A stretch of DNA of 64,000 bases, taken from positions 116,470 through 180,469 of the forward strand of contig CALCBD010000061.1 of assembly GCA_937897985.1 (NCBI GenBank), in the 5' to 3' direction. The position numbers and the translations under genes are program-made. Source of the DNA: an uncultured Paludibacter sp. (GTDB lineage Bacteria; Bacteroidota; Bacteroidia; Bacteroidales; Paludibacteraceae). This document shows positions 1 to 9,693 of this stretch, piece after piece. A model generated the notes under the pieces. That model was not told where the DNA came from. It ran no database searches and saw only the letters and a program-made list of their open reading frames with translations. Numbering within the stretch: the first letter of the stretch is position 1; every line of letters begins with the position of its first letter.

Positions 1-495
1 CGATTTCACGAAGATACGACCGTAGTAATTAAAATCCGTAGCGTCAGGCGAAGCCTTTATAGCAAAAATAAAATCGTTTATGGTTGCTTCAGTAGTTGTA
101 TTACCGAAAGGGACATTGATCAGAAAACTAACATAAAGCGTTTTAGGTCCTGAATATGATTTACCACCGTTATTGTTACAAAAAGATTTAAACACATCTT
201 GTCCGGCAATGCTCTCGTAGGCCATAGCCATACCTTTACCCGACGGAGGATAGCCCGGATAGTATAAATCGATCATAGCAACTGAAAATGCCTGAATATT
301 TGATTTACTGTTATTCAGGGTAAGCCAGCCTGTTAGGGTATTGGCAGCATTATCCGAGCCGGCAACGGCTCCGGCAACCAGTTCGGCTCCCGGTGTATAA
401 TCAAATGTTTCTTCGAATAAAAGCTGAGCATTTAAACCCGGACTCATCAAAGCAAAAATTGCAATAATAAAAGGAGTAATTTTTTTTGTTTTCAT
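1..495 (-). CDS. Secreted protein, C-terminal part outside the window
   Basis: This is an open reading frame that begins with ATG at 495 and is still open at base 1, so only about 165 residues are visible. It starts with a signal peptide (MKTKKITPFIIAIFALMSPGLNA), followed by the segment LLFEETFDYTPGAEL. That opening is common in Bacteroidota surface proteins with a LamG or concanavalin-like first domain, which often end in a T9SS sorting tail. The tail would lie outside the window and cannot be checked. A -7 box lies 48 bp upstream together with both half-sites of the direct repeat found at the other PUL promoters, so the gene probably belongs to the same regulon. It lies downstream of the susCD terminator and forms its own unit. 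I do not recognise a catalytic domain. Confidence 0.8.
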   Translation of the reverse strand, partial: MKTKKITPFIIAIFALMSPGLNAQLLFEETFDYTPGAELVAGAVAGSDNAANTLTGWLTLNNSKSNIQAFSVAMIDLYYPGYPPSGKGMAMAYESIAGQDVFKSFCNNNGGKSYSGPKTLYVSFLINVPFGNTTTEATINDFIFAIKASPDATDFNYYGRIFVKS

Positions 496-542
496 ATCTC
501 TGTTTTTTTAAAGTTAACTGAATAGACAGCAGTTTATGCTGA

Positions 543-612
543 CAAAATTAAATCTGTTTAGATGTGACACACATAAATATAGTGCATTATTATATCAATT
601 TTGTACGTAAAT
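543..612 (-). promoter_or_regulatory. PUL promoter: -7 box plus tandem operator, unit 1
   Basis: The -7 box TAATTTTG is at 543-550 on the minus strand. The proximal half-site TGCACTATATTT is at 575-586 and the distal half-site CGTACAAAATTG at 596-607. Their four-base cores are centred 33.5 and 54.5 bp from the -7 box, exactly 21 bp apart. No convincing -33 TTG is present, which suggests dependence on an activator. Confidence 0.65.
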
Positions 613-668
613 ATTCAGTGCTGTTTTTTAATCATAAAATCTGTTCGAAGCAAGAAAGAAACTCACAA

Positions 669-701
669 TTAATCCTTAACGCTTCCTGCGTTAAGGATTA
701 A
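669..701 (-). terminator. Hairpin terminator of the first susCD unit
   Basis: Perfect inverted repeat TTAATCCTTAACGC / GCGTTAAGGATTAA with a 5-nt loop, starting 10 bp after the susD stop. The stem is 14 bp. There is no long T tract on the minus strand, so it may act as a 3'-end stabiliser as well as a terminator. Confidence 0.75.
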
Positions 702-710
702 CCGGTGAAA

Positions 711-2303
711 TTAATTATAACCTTCGTTTTGCGGGAAGCTGGCTCCCATTTGGTCTAATTCCGACTGAGGAATTGGCCAGCGAACATGATAGGGTTTTAT
801 ATTTTTACGACAGGTGGTGTCATTAACCATCACAGTTCCATTAGGGAAGGTTGAGAATTCGCCTCCGTATTTCTGAACACGCTCAACTAACAAACCAAGG
901 CGCTTCAATAAATGCCATCGGCTATTTTCAAATGCGAGTTCGCGCGCATTTTCGTCCAGAATCATATCTAATGTTATGGTTCTTGTTTCCTGAGAGTTTC
1001 CTGCACGCATCCATGTTTTATTGTAGTATTCCTTCACTTTTGGATGATCACCTCCGTATTTATGAAAATACGCTTCGCAGGCAATCAGATAGGTTTCGGC
1101 CAGACGGTATATGATAATATCCTTGTAGGAATTTGATTCATCAACAGTTACTGTCCAACTATCTTTATACTTGGTACAACCAGGATGAAGTGACACATAA
1201 TATACTGAAGAACTTGTTGTAGTTACAACATCTCCTATTTTTGCACCTGCAGGTAATTTTGTCGGATCATTATAAGTCCATGTATGTTTGTAAAACTCCT
1301 TGTATCGTTTATCAGTAAGCTGATTATAGAGGCTAAGCAGGTACGGATTGGGATAAATACGCCCCCAGGTATACGCACCATTTTCAAACGAGCGTACCAT
1401 TCCCGGAATATTATGGTATTGAGGCATAAAATGTGCATGCATACGATGGCCGGCAAAATAAGTACCTCCATCATAAGAGCCTGCAACCGATTTTGCCCAT
1501 TGCTGAACCAAAATGGCTTCACTGTGATTTAAATCGCCACCATCAAAAATTTTATTTAAAGCAACCAGCGAATAAACCTGACTATCAAAAATCGCTTCGG
1601 TTTGTTTTATCGCTTCATCCCAATCCTGTTCCCACATAGCTACATGGGCTCTGATATGACGGGCTGCACCGTTTGTATAACGTCCGGGCTCCATCGACCT
1701 GAGTGGTAAATTCTCAATGGCATAATCCAGATCTTCTTTTATGAGTTTGTACACTTCTTCTTTGGGTGCAGGTCTATATACAATCGAATCGTTTACATTC
1801 TCAGGAGTAGTAGTGCGGGTTGTCAGATAGATATTATCGAAACGACGAATTAACCAAAAGTAGGAATGCGCTCTGAATACCTTTGCTTCGGCTACAGCCT
1901 GAATAGCAATCGGGTCAGTCATATCCACATTTTTCGAAGCATTAATTACCAGATTTGCGTATCCAATCATGGCATAATGATGTCTCCAAAAAGTGGCTAA
2001 ACCAGGAGCTGAGGAACCTGTAAAATTAAAATATCGTCCGTACTGATCAACACCTGAACCGCTTCGGGTAGTCGTAATATCGGTACCTCGTTCCAAACTT
2101 GAAAAAATAATCGTTTCCGGTTCTGCATTCGATCGTACAATATCCCTGTCACGTGTGTACATTACCGTTACGGCATCGGCCATACCTGCCGGTGTATTTA
2201 TTATATAGTCGGTCGATATCTGAGTGTAAATTTTTTCGTTCAGAAAATCGGAGCATGAGCTTAATAGTAACAACGTCATGCTGAATATAAGTAACTTTTT
2301 CAT
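711..2303 (-). CDS. SusD-like glycan-binding outer-membrane lipoprotein (pair 1)
   Basis: This 530-residue protein is the SusD partner of the TonB-dependent transporter just upstream (18-bp gap). It has a lipoprotein signal peptide with Cys17 in LLSSCSDFL, so it should be anchored to the outer membrane and exposed to the outside. The N-terminal SusD domain shows the usual TPR-type helices (AKVFRAHSYFWLIRRFDNIYL, about residues 140-160). The C-terminal RagB/SusD domain ends with the family-typical pattern of an 'ENARELAFENSRWHLLKRLG' segment followed by 'PIPQSELDQM...NEGYN'. By family knowledge SusD caps the SusC barrel and holds the oligosaccharide before import. Specificity cannot be read from sequence. 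A hairpin terminator follows directly, so susCD forms a unit of its own. Confidence 0.95.
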   Translation of the reverse strand: MKKLLIFSMTLLLLSSCSDFLNEKIYTQISTDYIINTPAGMADAVTVMYTRDRDIVRSNAEPETIIFSSLERGTDITTTRSGSGVDQYGRYFNFTGSSAPGLATFWRHHYAMIGYANLVINASKNVDMTDPIAIQAVAEAKVFRAHSYFWLIRRFDNIYLTTRTTTPENVNDSIVYRPAPKEEVYKLIKEDLDYAIENLPLRSMEPGRYTNGAARHIRAHVAMWEQDWDEAIKQTEAIFDSQVYSLVALNKIFDGGDLNHSEAILVQQWAKSVAGSYDGGTYFAGHRMHAHFMPQYHNIPGMVRSFENGAYTWGRIYPNPYLLSLYNQLTDKRYKEFYKHTWTYNDPTKLPAGAKIGDVVTTTSSSVYYVSLHPGCTKYKDSWTVTVDESNSYKDIIIYRLAETYLIACEAYFHKYGGDHPKVKEYYNKTWMRAGNSQETRTITLDMILDENARELAFENSRWHLLKRLGLLVERVQKYGGEFSTFPNGTVMVNDTTCRKNIKPYHVRWPIPQSELDQMGASFPQNEGYN

Positions 2304-2321
2304 GTTTTTAATTTTTATTTT

Positions 2322-5300
2322 TTAAAATGAAATATTTAATCCGAAAGTGAATGTACGTGGCTCCGGATATCCATTCGGACCTGACTCAGGACTATATGAT
2401 AAAAAGTCGGTCAATGTGATCCAATTGGTAGCCGAAGCATATAATCTGAATTTTTCCATACCAATTTTTCGCGACATTTTCTGAGGTAATGTATAGCCAA
2501 GCATTACGTTTCGAAGCCGAACATAAGTACCATCCTGATAAGAAAGTGATTCCATATAAGGCGAAGCTGCATTGTCGTACGGACGAGGAGCTGTATTGGA
2601 CGGATTTTCAGGAGTCCAGTAATCCACCTTCAATCCGTTTAATTTCCCCTGTAAACTACCACCTGAATTAAAATCGTAGAGATACGCATTTTGACGGATA
2701 CCACCCTGAACTGTGTAAATATCGAAAGAAAAATCTATGCCTTTGAATCTTAAAGTTGAACCGATTGATCCAATCCAATCCGGCGTACGATCTTTAATTT
2801 CACGATCGTTAGGTGTGATGATACTATCTCCATCAATATCCACAATGCGAACATCTCCCGGACGCGCTGTCGGCATATGTGAAGTTGGAATGACCGCAGT
2901 ATCACTTAATTGCCAGATTCCATCAAACTTGTAACTGTAGTATGAATCCATCGGATGACCGATAAACCATCTGTTATCAACATCATCTTTTGGTTTTCCA
3001 TTTTCATCCAGTGCACCGTTAAGTGCAATAATCTTATTATTATTTTTACTGAACGAAACATCGACAGTCCATGTTAGGTCTTTTGTTTTTACCGGAACAA
3101 AACTTGCTGAAATTTCAATCCCTTTATTTTGTATTTTACCGATATTTACTAACTGACTGCTATATCCGGTGGATTTATTCAACGATCTATTCATCAATAA
3201 GTCAGTTGTATTTGTAACGTAATATTCCACCGAACCGGTAATCCGATCGTTTAACAACCCAAAATCAAGTCCCACATTGGTTGAAGTAGAAGTTTCCCAT
3301 TTCAAGTCAGGATTCCAGAGCTGACTACCCGGAAGATAGCCCACCAATGGATCAAGGGTTCCAAACTGCATGTAATAGGCTTTAACAAGAGCCTGCGATT
3401 GATAAGGACCTACAGCCTGATTCCCAACCGAACCATAACTCAGACGTAGTTTTAAATTGGATATTTCATCTACATCTTTTAAAAAGGCTTCTTCGTTGGC
3501 TCTCCATGCAAATGAAGCTGCAGGGAAGAATCCGTATTTATTATTGACACCGAAAACTGAAGATCCGTCGATGCGTGCCGATGCCGAAAATAAATATCTG
3601 TCCAACAGGTTGTAACGTAAGCGACCCATGTATGAAAGCAAATTACGCGGAGTTATGCTCCGGTCGGCAGGATTTGGTTTCAGTGCCGAGGAGATAGCAT
3701 TGTAAGTTAACAGGTCGCTGCTAAATCCTGAACCTGAAATGGTATTTTTGGTATCCAGCTGTTTATTGGTACTTTGTACAAGTGTAATATCAAATTTATT
3801 TGCTTCGTTAATTTTTTTATCATAAGTCAGGATGTTTTCAATCAGGTACTCGTAACCAAATGCATTCGTAATGGAGGCAGTTCCGCGCAACGTACTTCCT
3901 TTTTCGTGTAATCGGTTCTGATAGGTACCTTGTTCGTAGTCGCGACGGTTGAAACTTGTATTGAGACGGTATTTCAATCCTTTTACAATTTCCCAGTCGG
4001 CAAAAACATTTAACAACAAACGAAAGGTTTTAGTATTATTCACCGAGTTGGCATTATTCCACATCGGATTCCAGTAAGCATCGGGAGTAACTGAAACCAT
4101 TTTACCATTATCATCATAAGCCCTGTATAGCGGATTCATGGTAATAAATTCACTAAACTCTCCATCTTCGCTGTTTTTATTAGAATAGGTATAGTTTACA
4201 TTTACACCCATCGATAGCTTTTTGGTCAGTTTCTGGTCAAAATTAAAACGAATATTAGCACGTTGGTAGTTAGAGTTAGCAACCATACCATTTTGATCGA
4301 AGTAACCTATACTTGTTGCAAATTTACTTTTATCACTTCCCGAACGAATACTAAGTGTATGATTATTCAGCATGGCAGGATCGAGTGCCAGATCTTCCCA
4401 GTCTGTAAATTTTTTATTTTTAAGTGCATCGAGCATATCAGCTGTAAAAACTGCTGCATCATCGGCATAGATTCCATTGTTGTTCGAACGCCATGCTTCT
4501 CTGCGAAGCTGAGCCCATTCTTCACCAGAATAAAATTCGAAGTTCCGTTTCAACTCTTGAACAGACAAGTAAGAGTTCAGGTCAATTTGCATTTTACCTT
4601 CCTGTCCGCGATTGGTAGTGACTAAAATTACACCATTCGAAGCCCGGGCTCCATAAATTGACTGTGCGGATGCATCTTTCAATACTTCAACTGATTTTAT
4701 ATCCTGGGCATTGAAATCATCAATGTTGGTAACCGGCACTCCATCAACAATAAATAAAGGTTGATTGCCGCCAGTTAGTGATCGTTTTCCACGAATATAG
4801 ATATCTGAAGTGCCTCCTGGACGAGCTGAAGATTGAGTAACCTGAACACCTGCAGCTTGTCCGCGAAGCATTTCAGCTACACTTGAGGTGGGAATTGAAT
4901 TCATGTCTTCTGCCTTCACCGACACTACAGCACCGGTAAGGTCGCTGCGCCGTTGAGTTCCGTAACCAACCACCACAACTTCATCGAGTGCTTTAGAACT
5001 TTCAAGCATGACAATTTTCAAAGTTTTTTGGGTTCCGGCAATTACTGTTTGCTTTTCGTAACCTACATAGCTAAACACTAAAACATCCTTAGGACTATCA
5101 ACTTTAATATTAAAGTTGCCGTTAATATCAGAAATAGTACCATTTAAACTACCTTTCACCATCACACTTACGCCGATCATTGGTTCTCCGTTTTTGTCTT
5201 TAATTGAGCCTGATACTGATTGCGACTGGGCAAAAGCAGTTGTGAAAACACTTAAAAATAACAAACAAAACACTGCTTTTTTCAAAAACAACGTTTTGTA

Positions 5301-5333
5301 CCATTTTAAATTAAGATTAACCTGAATTTTCAT
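2322..5333 (-). CDS. SusC-like TonB-dependent outer-membrane transporter (pair 1)
   Basis: This 1003-residue protein imports oligosaccharides across the outer membrane using TonB energy. Residues 1-36 form a long signal peptide ending in TTAFAQ. Residues 38-112 form the carboxypeptidase-regulatory-like domain (GEPMIGVSVMVKGSLNGTISD). The region around DEVVVVGYG (117-125) is the TonB-box segment, followed by the plug (RGQAAGVQV, IRGKRSLTGGNQPLFIVDGVPV, LKDASAQSIYGARASNGVI) and the 22-strand barrel ending in an aromatic residue (FTFGLNISF). Length and order are normal for SusC. It is the first gene of a two-gene unit with susD and is divergent from the HTCS regulator. Its promoter carries the tandem operator shared by the other PUL units. 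Confidence 0.96.
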   Translation of the reverse strand: MKIQVNLNLKWYKTLFLKKAVFCLLFLSVFTTAFAQSQSVSGSIKDKNGEPMIGVSVMVKGSLNGTISDINGNFNIKVDSPKDVLVFSYVGYEKQTVIAGTQKTLKIVMLESSKALDEVVVVGYGTQRRSDLTGAVVSVKAEDMNSIPTSSVAEMLRGQAAGVQVTQSSARPGGTSDIYIRGKRSLTGGNQPLFIVDGVPVTNIDDFNAQDIKSVEVLKDASAQSIYGARASNGVILVTTNRGQEGKMQIDLNSYLSVQELKRNFEFYSGEEWAQLRREAWRSNNNGIYADDAAVFTADMLDALKNKKFTDWEDLALDPAMLNNHTLSIRSGSDKSKFATSIGYFDQNGMVANSNYQRANIRFNFDQKLTKKLSMGVNVNYTYSNKNSEDGEFSEFITMNPLYRAYDDNGKMVSVTPDAYWNPMWNNANSVNNTKTFRLLLNVFADWEIVKGLKYRLNTSFNRRDYEQGTYQNRLHEKGSTLRGTASITNAFGYEYLIENILTYDKKINEANKFDITLVQSTNKQLDTKNTISGSGFSSDLLTYNAISSALKPNPADRSITPRNLLSYMGRLRYNLLDRYLFSASARIDGSSVFGVNNKYGFFPAASFAWRANEEAFLKDVDEISNLKLRLSYGSVGNQAVGPYQSQALVKAYYMQFGTLDPLVGYLPGSQLWNPDLKWETSTSTNVGLDFGLLNDRITGSVEYYVTNTTDLLMNRSLNKSTGYSSQLVNIGKIQNKGIEISASFVPVKTKDLTWTVDVSFSKNNNKIIALNGALDENGKPKDDVDNRWFIGHPMDSYYSYKFDGIWQLSDTAVIPTSHMPTARPGDVRIVDIDGDSIITPNDREIKDRTPDWIGSIGSTLRFKGIDFSFDIYTVQGGIRQNAYLYDFNSGGSLQGKLNGLKVDYWTPENPSNTAPRPYDNAASPYMESLSYQDGTYVRLRNVMLGYTLPQKMSRKIGMEKFRLYASATNWITLTDFLSYSPESGPNGYPEPRTFTFGLNISF

Positions 5334-5371
5334 GATTTTTTATTTGAATTTATATTAGTTTTTGTCTGTTG

Positions 5372-5440
5372 CAAAATTAGACTACTCCGTGAGGAAGGTT
5401 TATAATTATCGTACGTTTTAAAATCAAAATAATTCAAATC
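5372..5440 (-). promoter_or_regulatory. PUL promoter: -7 box plus tandem operator, first susC
   Basis: The -7 box TAATTTTG is at 5372-5379, 38 bp upstream of the susC start. The proximal half-site CGTACGATAATT is at 5404-5415 and the distal half-site TGAATTATTTTG at 5425-5436. Core centres are 33.5 and 54.5 bp from the -7 box, exactly 21 bp apart. There is no TTG at the -33 position, consistent with an activator bound just upstream of polymerase. Confidence 0.75.
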
Positions 5441-5489
5441 TCTTAGGAACACAAAATTTAAAAGGGCAGTTGTAATAATTCAGAATTAA

Positions 5490-5554
5490 CGTACAATTTT
5501 AATAGACCTGTGTACCGGTAAATAATTCTTATCAGAAAAGAAACACTATTTTTG
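5490..5554 (+). promoter_or_regulatory. PUL promoter: -7 box plus tandem operator, HTCS gene
   Basis: On the plus strand the -7 box TATTTTTG is at 5547-5554, 25 bp before the HTCS start. The distal half-site CGTACAATTTTA (5490-5501) is identical over 12 bp to the proximal half-site of the unit starting at 33606. The proximal half-site TGTACCGGTAAA (5511-5522) is weaker. Core centres are 54.5 and 33.5 bp from the -7 box. This suggests that the regulator controls its own gene. Confidence 0.7.
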
Positions 5555-5578
5555 TTTTGTTTTTAATATTCTGATCTT

Positions 5579-8500
5579 ATGAAAAAATTCATGTTATTTC
5601 TTTTTGTCATGTTCTTCGCAAATATGCTTGTGATTAATGCTGAATCCATTTTCTTTAATCATCTTCGTGGTGAAAACGGACTATCACAGGTATCAGTAAA
5701 CTCTATATATCAGGATGAGTTTGGAATCATCTGGGTGGGTACACGTTATGGACTGAATAAATATAACGGGAATAAAATTGAACTTTTCAAACATGTAAAT
5801 GGCGATAACAATTCAATATTTAATAATAATGTTCAGGTCGTTACGGGTGATAAGAAAGGGAATATTTTTCTGAAATGTGAAATGGGACTGGTTGTATACG
5901 ATTTGATTTCACAGAGAATAACCACCGTCAAAGAAAGTGATATCATCACAATCTCATACGGAAATGACAACCTCTGGGTATGTTCCAACACGACTATTTA
6001 CAAGTATGACAAGTCAAAGAATCAACTAATTAAATATGCACATTTAAACATCCGCGACATCCGTATTTTCTCTATCAGGGAAAGTTCAACCGGTCAGCTT
6101 TACATTGGTACCCGTAACCACGGTTTGTTTGTTATGGATAAAAACAAACGACTGAATAATTTAATTCCCAATATCTATGTGGTCAATTTTTTTGAGGACA
6201 GCAAACAGAATATGTGTGTCGCAAGTCAGGACAATGGTTTTTTCATTATTGAAAGAAGTGGCAACATACTACAGATTTCAAAAAAACCAACGGACCCGAA
6301 CTCGCTTCCTGATAATTTTGTTCGCTCAATTAGTGAAGACGAATTTGGTAATTACTGGATTGGAACATTCAATGGATTATGTCGATACAATCCTTCGCAA
6401 AATAAATTTACAACCTACAAACACTCTGAAACCAAACCTTACTCCATAGGAAGTTCCACTATCTGGTGTTTGTTCAAAGACCGCCAGGGAACTATCTGGA
6501 TTGGCTCGTACTACGGTGGAATTGACTATTTTAATCCTGAATACTCGTTTTTTAATTTTTATGGAGTTGACAATGGAATCAACAGAAGCCTCAGTAGTCC
6601 GCTGGTGGGAAAATTAGTCGAAGACAGCAAAGGTAATTTATGGATTGGAACAGAAGGTGAGGGGCTCAACTACCTTAATCGTAAAACGGAAGAAATAAAA
6701 ATTTTCAAAAACTATTCGCGAGAGTCAAGTGGAATTCCTAAAAACATAAAGGCTCTTTGGATTGACAACGCCACAAATACCCTTTGGATTGGTGCCCATA
6801 TCGAAGGATTATTCAAAATGAATCTGAACAATTTTCAGACAAAAGCTTTCAGATATAGTCCATCCAACTCCACATCGCTCCGTAATAATTACATACGTGA
6901 TATCCTGAATTATAACAACAAATTATACCTTGCTTCGCACAACGGAGTTTTGGTTTTCGACCCCAAAACCGAACAATGTACTTTTTTGATAAATAACAAA
7001 AAATACGGACTTGAGAATAAGCAAATTTGGGACATGATGCTTGATTCGAAAGCCCGGCTTTGGTTCTCAACTGCTTATGCCGTTTTCCGGTACGATTTCA
7101 AAACCAACATATTAAAAAAGTATATTAATGATCCGACAGATAACTCCTCGATAAGTGCAACTTACGTAAATACATTTTTTCAGGACAGTAAAGGTCGGAT
7201 CTGGATTGGTTCAGCAGGCGGAGGGCTCAATCTGTATAACGATAAAACCGATTCATTCCGCTTTTATAATTCAACAAACTCCGAAATAATTGATGATTAC
7301 ATAGTAGACATCAAAGAATCTAAAACAGGTTATTTACTCATTGCCACCAACAAGGGCTTCTCATTTTTTGATGCCGACAACAGAAAGTTCTTTAATTTTC
7401 AGAATCAATCTGTGTTTCCGATTACAGCAATCAACGATGGAGGCCTTTTTGTAACCCGCGATGGAGAAATTTATATAGGAAGTACAAACGGACTGTTTTC
7501 GTTTAGGGAAAATCTGCTTAACATTCAACCCAAACCATTCAATATTGTAATTTCGGATATCTATGTAAATAATAAACTCATACGTCCTGATGAGGATGGT
7601 GTTTTGGAAAAGTCAATATCTTACCTCGATGAAATCAGCCTGCATCATAATGAAAATGCTATTTCAATTGAATTTTCATGCACCAATTTTGTAAAAGCAC
7701 TACAAGAAGAGTCTGAATACCAGCTTGTAGGCTTCGATAATGATTGGATTAAATCTAACAAGGGACATTTGATCACCTATACTAATTTAAATCCCGGAAA
7801 ATATACGCTGAGAATTCGTGCAAAACAAAAAGGTGAAGTATGTGCCGAAACAAGTCTGATTATTCATATTCAACCTCCTTTCTACGCGACCTGGTACGCT
7901 TATCTGTTTTATATTCTTTTTGTTACAGGCATTGCTTACACCATGTTACGCATCTATACCTCGAGTATTAAATTAAAAGTTTCGCTCGATTATGAAAAAA
8001 AAGAACGCGAACAAATCGAAGACCTGAACCAATCGAAACTAAGATTTTTCACCAACATATCGCATGAATTCAGAACTCCGCTAACTCTTATTATCAGTCA
8101 GATAGAGTCGCTGCTACAATCCACATCACTTCAGAGTTCACTTTATAACCGCATCCTGAGTGTACACAAAAATGCACTGCGTATGGGTAAACTAATCAAT
8201 GAGTTGCTCGATTTCCGGAAACAGGAACAGGGATTTCTGCAAATAAAAGTGTCAGAACAGGATTTGATAAAATTTCTGAACGAAATTGTACTCACATTCA
8301 AAGAATATGCAGATCACAGGCGGATTACATTCAGTTTTAAACATTCCGAACCCGAACTGAAGGTATGGTTTGATACAAATCAAATGGAAAAGGTAATCTA
8401 CAACTTACTATCGAATGCCTTTAAATTTACACCTGATGACGGTGAGATAACTGTTGACGTAGTTGTAAATGGTAAAGTAGTTAATGTGATTGTGGCTGAT

Positions 8501-9619
8501 AATGGTCCGGGTATACAACCCAAAGATATGAACCGGATTTTCGATCGTTTTTATCAGGCTGAAAACAATCTGAGTCAGGATATTAACTCCCGGGGTACAG
8601 GGATTGGGCTGGCACTCGCAAAAGGTATTGTTGAATTGCACTGCGGTACAATTATTAACGAAAACAGGTCCGAAGGTGGTAGCCGTTTCATAGTTTCATT
8701 ATTGATGAATGACGATCATTTTAAGCCCGAACAAAAACTAAGCGGAAGCCAGCTAATTTCGACATACGAAATAAATTACACTAAACCGGATGAAACATTT
8801 CTAAACGAAATCATCGGGTCACAAAACCTTAATGCAGGGAAAAAGTACAAAATACTTGTCATTGAAGACAATCCTGAAATACTAAACATGCTGGTACAGA
8901 TTTTCACTCCGATTTACGAAGTGCATACGGCTGTGAATGGGAAAGATGGTCTCGGAAAAACAAAAGAAATTCATCCTGATATCATAGTAAGCGATGTGAT
9001 GATGCCCGAAATGTCAGGCATTGAAATGTGTAGTAAAATTAAAACAAATCTTGAAATCTGTCACATTCCGGTTGTTCTGCTTACTGCCCGTACAGCTATT
9101 GAATATACTATTGAAGGCTTGCGCACAGGTGCCGACGATTATCTGACTAAACCGTTCGAGACACGATTGCTTATTGCCCGCTGTAATAATCTGATAAACA
9201 CGCGAAAACAACTTCAGGCAAAATATAGTCGACAGGCTGATGCTGAAGTGAATACTGTCGCAACCAACAGTTTGGATCAGAAATTCCTGACAAGAGCTAT
9301 TGAAGTAGTTGAGAAAACACTTGATAAAACTAATTTCGATGTCAATCTTTTTGCACAGGAAATGATGATGGGCAGAACAGCGTTTTTTCAGAAATTGAAG
9401 GGGATAACAGGACAAACACCTATCGAATTTGTTACTAACATACGACTTAAAAAGAGTCTCAAAATGCTGATTGAAGAGCCGGAAATGAGCATTACAGACA
9501 TTTGTTACAAATTAGGATTTTCATCGCCAAGCTATTTCACTAAATGTTTCCGGGAAGTATTCGGGGTTACTCCTGCAAAATATCGAAAAGATAACCTGTC
9601 TGTAAATGAAAAAGGGTAA
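5579..9619 (+). CDS. Hybrid two-component system regulator (HTCS) of the PUL
   Basis: This 1346-residue protein joins sensor kinase, response regulator and DNA-binding domain in one chain. A signal peptide (1-21) precedes a periplasmic sensor made of repeated Reg_prop beta-propeller blades (for example IWVGTRYGLNKYN) up to about residue 670, then a Y_Y_Y domain to about 765. One membrane segment lies near 768-792. The HisKA domain has the phospho-accepting His829 in FFTNISHEFRTPLTL. The HATPase domain has an N box (NLLSNAFKFTP) and glycine boxes (DNGPGI, GTGIGLAL). The receiver domain has Asp1139 in SDVMMPEMSG, and an AraC-type helix-turn-helix fills the last 100 residues. All key residues are present. 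It is the only regulator in the PUL. By family knowledge, HTCS proteins bind a specific oligosaccharide in the periplasm and activate the cognate sus genes. Its promoter carries the shared tandem operator. Confidence 0.96.
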   Translation: MKKFMLFLFVMFFANMLVINAESIFFNHLRGENGLSQVSVNSIYQDEFGIIWVGTRYGLNKYNGNKIELFKHVNGDNNSIFNNNVQVVTGDKKGNIFLKCEMGLVVYDLISQRITTVKESDIITISYGNDNLWVCSNTTIYKYDKSKNQLIKYAHLNIRDIRIFSIRESSTGQLYIGTRNHGLFVMDKNKRLNNLIPNIYVVNFFEDSKQNMCVASQDNGFFIIERSGNILQISKKPTDPNSLPDNFVRSISEDEFGNYWIGTFNGLCRYNPSQNKFTTYKHSETKPYSIGSSTIWCLFKDRQGTIWIGSYYGGIDYFNPEYSFFNFYGVDNGINRSLSSPLVGKLVEDSKGNLWIGTEGEGLNYLNRKTEEIKIFKNYSRESSGIPKNIKALWIDNATNTLWIGAHIEGLFKMNLNNFQTKAFRYSPSNSTSLRNNYIRDILNYNNKLYLASHNGVLVFDPKTEQCTFLINNKKYGLENKQIWDMMLDSKARLWFSTAYAVFRYDFKTNILKKYINDPTDNSSISATYVNTFFQDSKGRIWIGSAGGGLNLYNDKTDSFRFYNSTNSEIIDDYIVDIKESKTGYLLIATNKGFSFFDADNRKFFNFQNQSVFPITAINDGGLFVTRDGEIYIGSTNGLFSFRENLLNIQPKPFNIVISDIYVNNKLIRPDEDGVLEKSISYLDEISLHHNENAISIEFSCTNFVKALQEESEYQLVGFDNDWIKSNKGHLITYTNLNPGKYTLRIRAKQKGEVCAETSLIIHIQPPFYATWYAYLFYILFVTGIAYTMLRIYTSSIKLKVSLDYEKKEREQIEDLNQSKLRFFTNISHEFRTPLTLIISQIESLLQSTSLQSSLYNRILSVHKNALRMGKLINELLDFRKQEQGFLQIKVSEQDLIKFLNEIVLTFKEYADHRRITFSFKHSEPELKVWFDTNQMEKVIYNLLSNAFKFTPDDGEITVDVVVNGKVVNVIVADNGPGIQPKDMNRIFDRFYQAENNLSQDINSRGTGIGLALAKGIVELHCGTIINENRSEGGSRFIVSLLMNDDHFKPEQKLSGSQLISTYEINYTKPDETFLNEIIGSQNLNAGKKYKILVIEDNPEILNMLVQIFTPIYEVHTAVNGKDGLGKTKEIHPDIIVSDVMMPEMSGIEMCSKIKTNLEICHIPVVLLTARTAIEYTIEGLRTGADDYLTKPFETRLLIARCNNLINTRKQLQAKYSRQADAEVNTVATNSLDQKFLTRAIEVVEKTLDKTNFDVNLFAQEMMMGRTAFFQKLKGITGQTPIEFVTNIRLKKSLKMLIEEPEMSITDICYKLGFSSPSYFTKCFREVFGVTPAKYRKDNLSVNEKG

Positions 9620-9693
9620 CGTTTTCAATAATAGTTGTTATTTTCTCAATTCCTGTCTTCAATTATGATATACAAAATAAGGAAACTACATTA

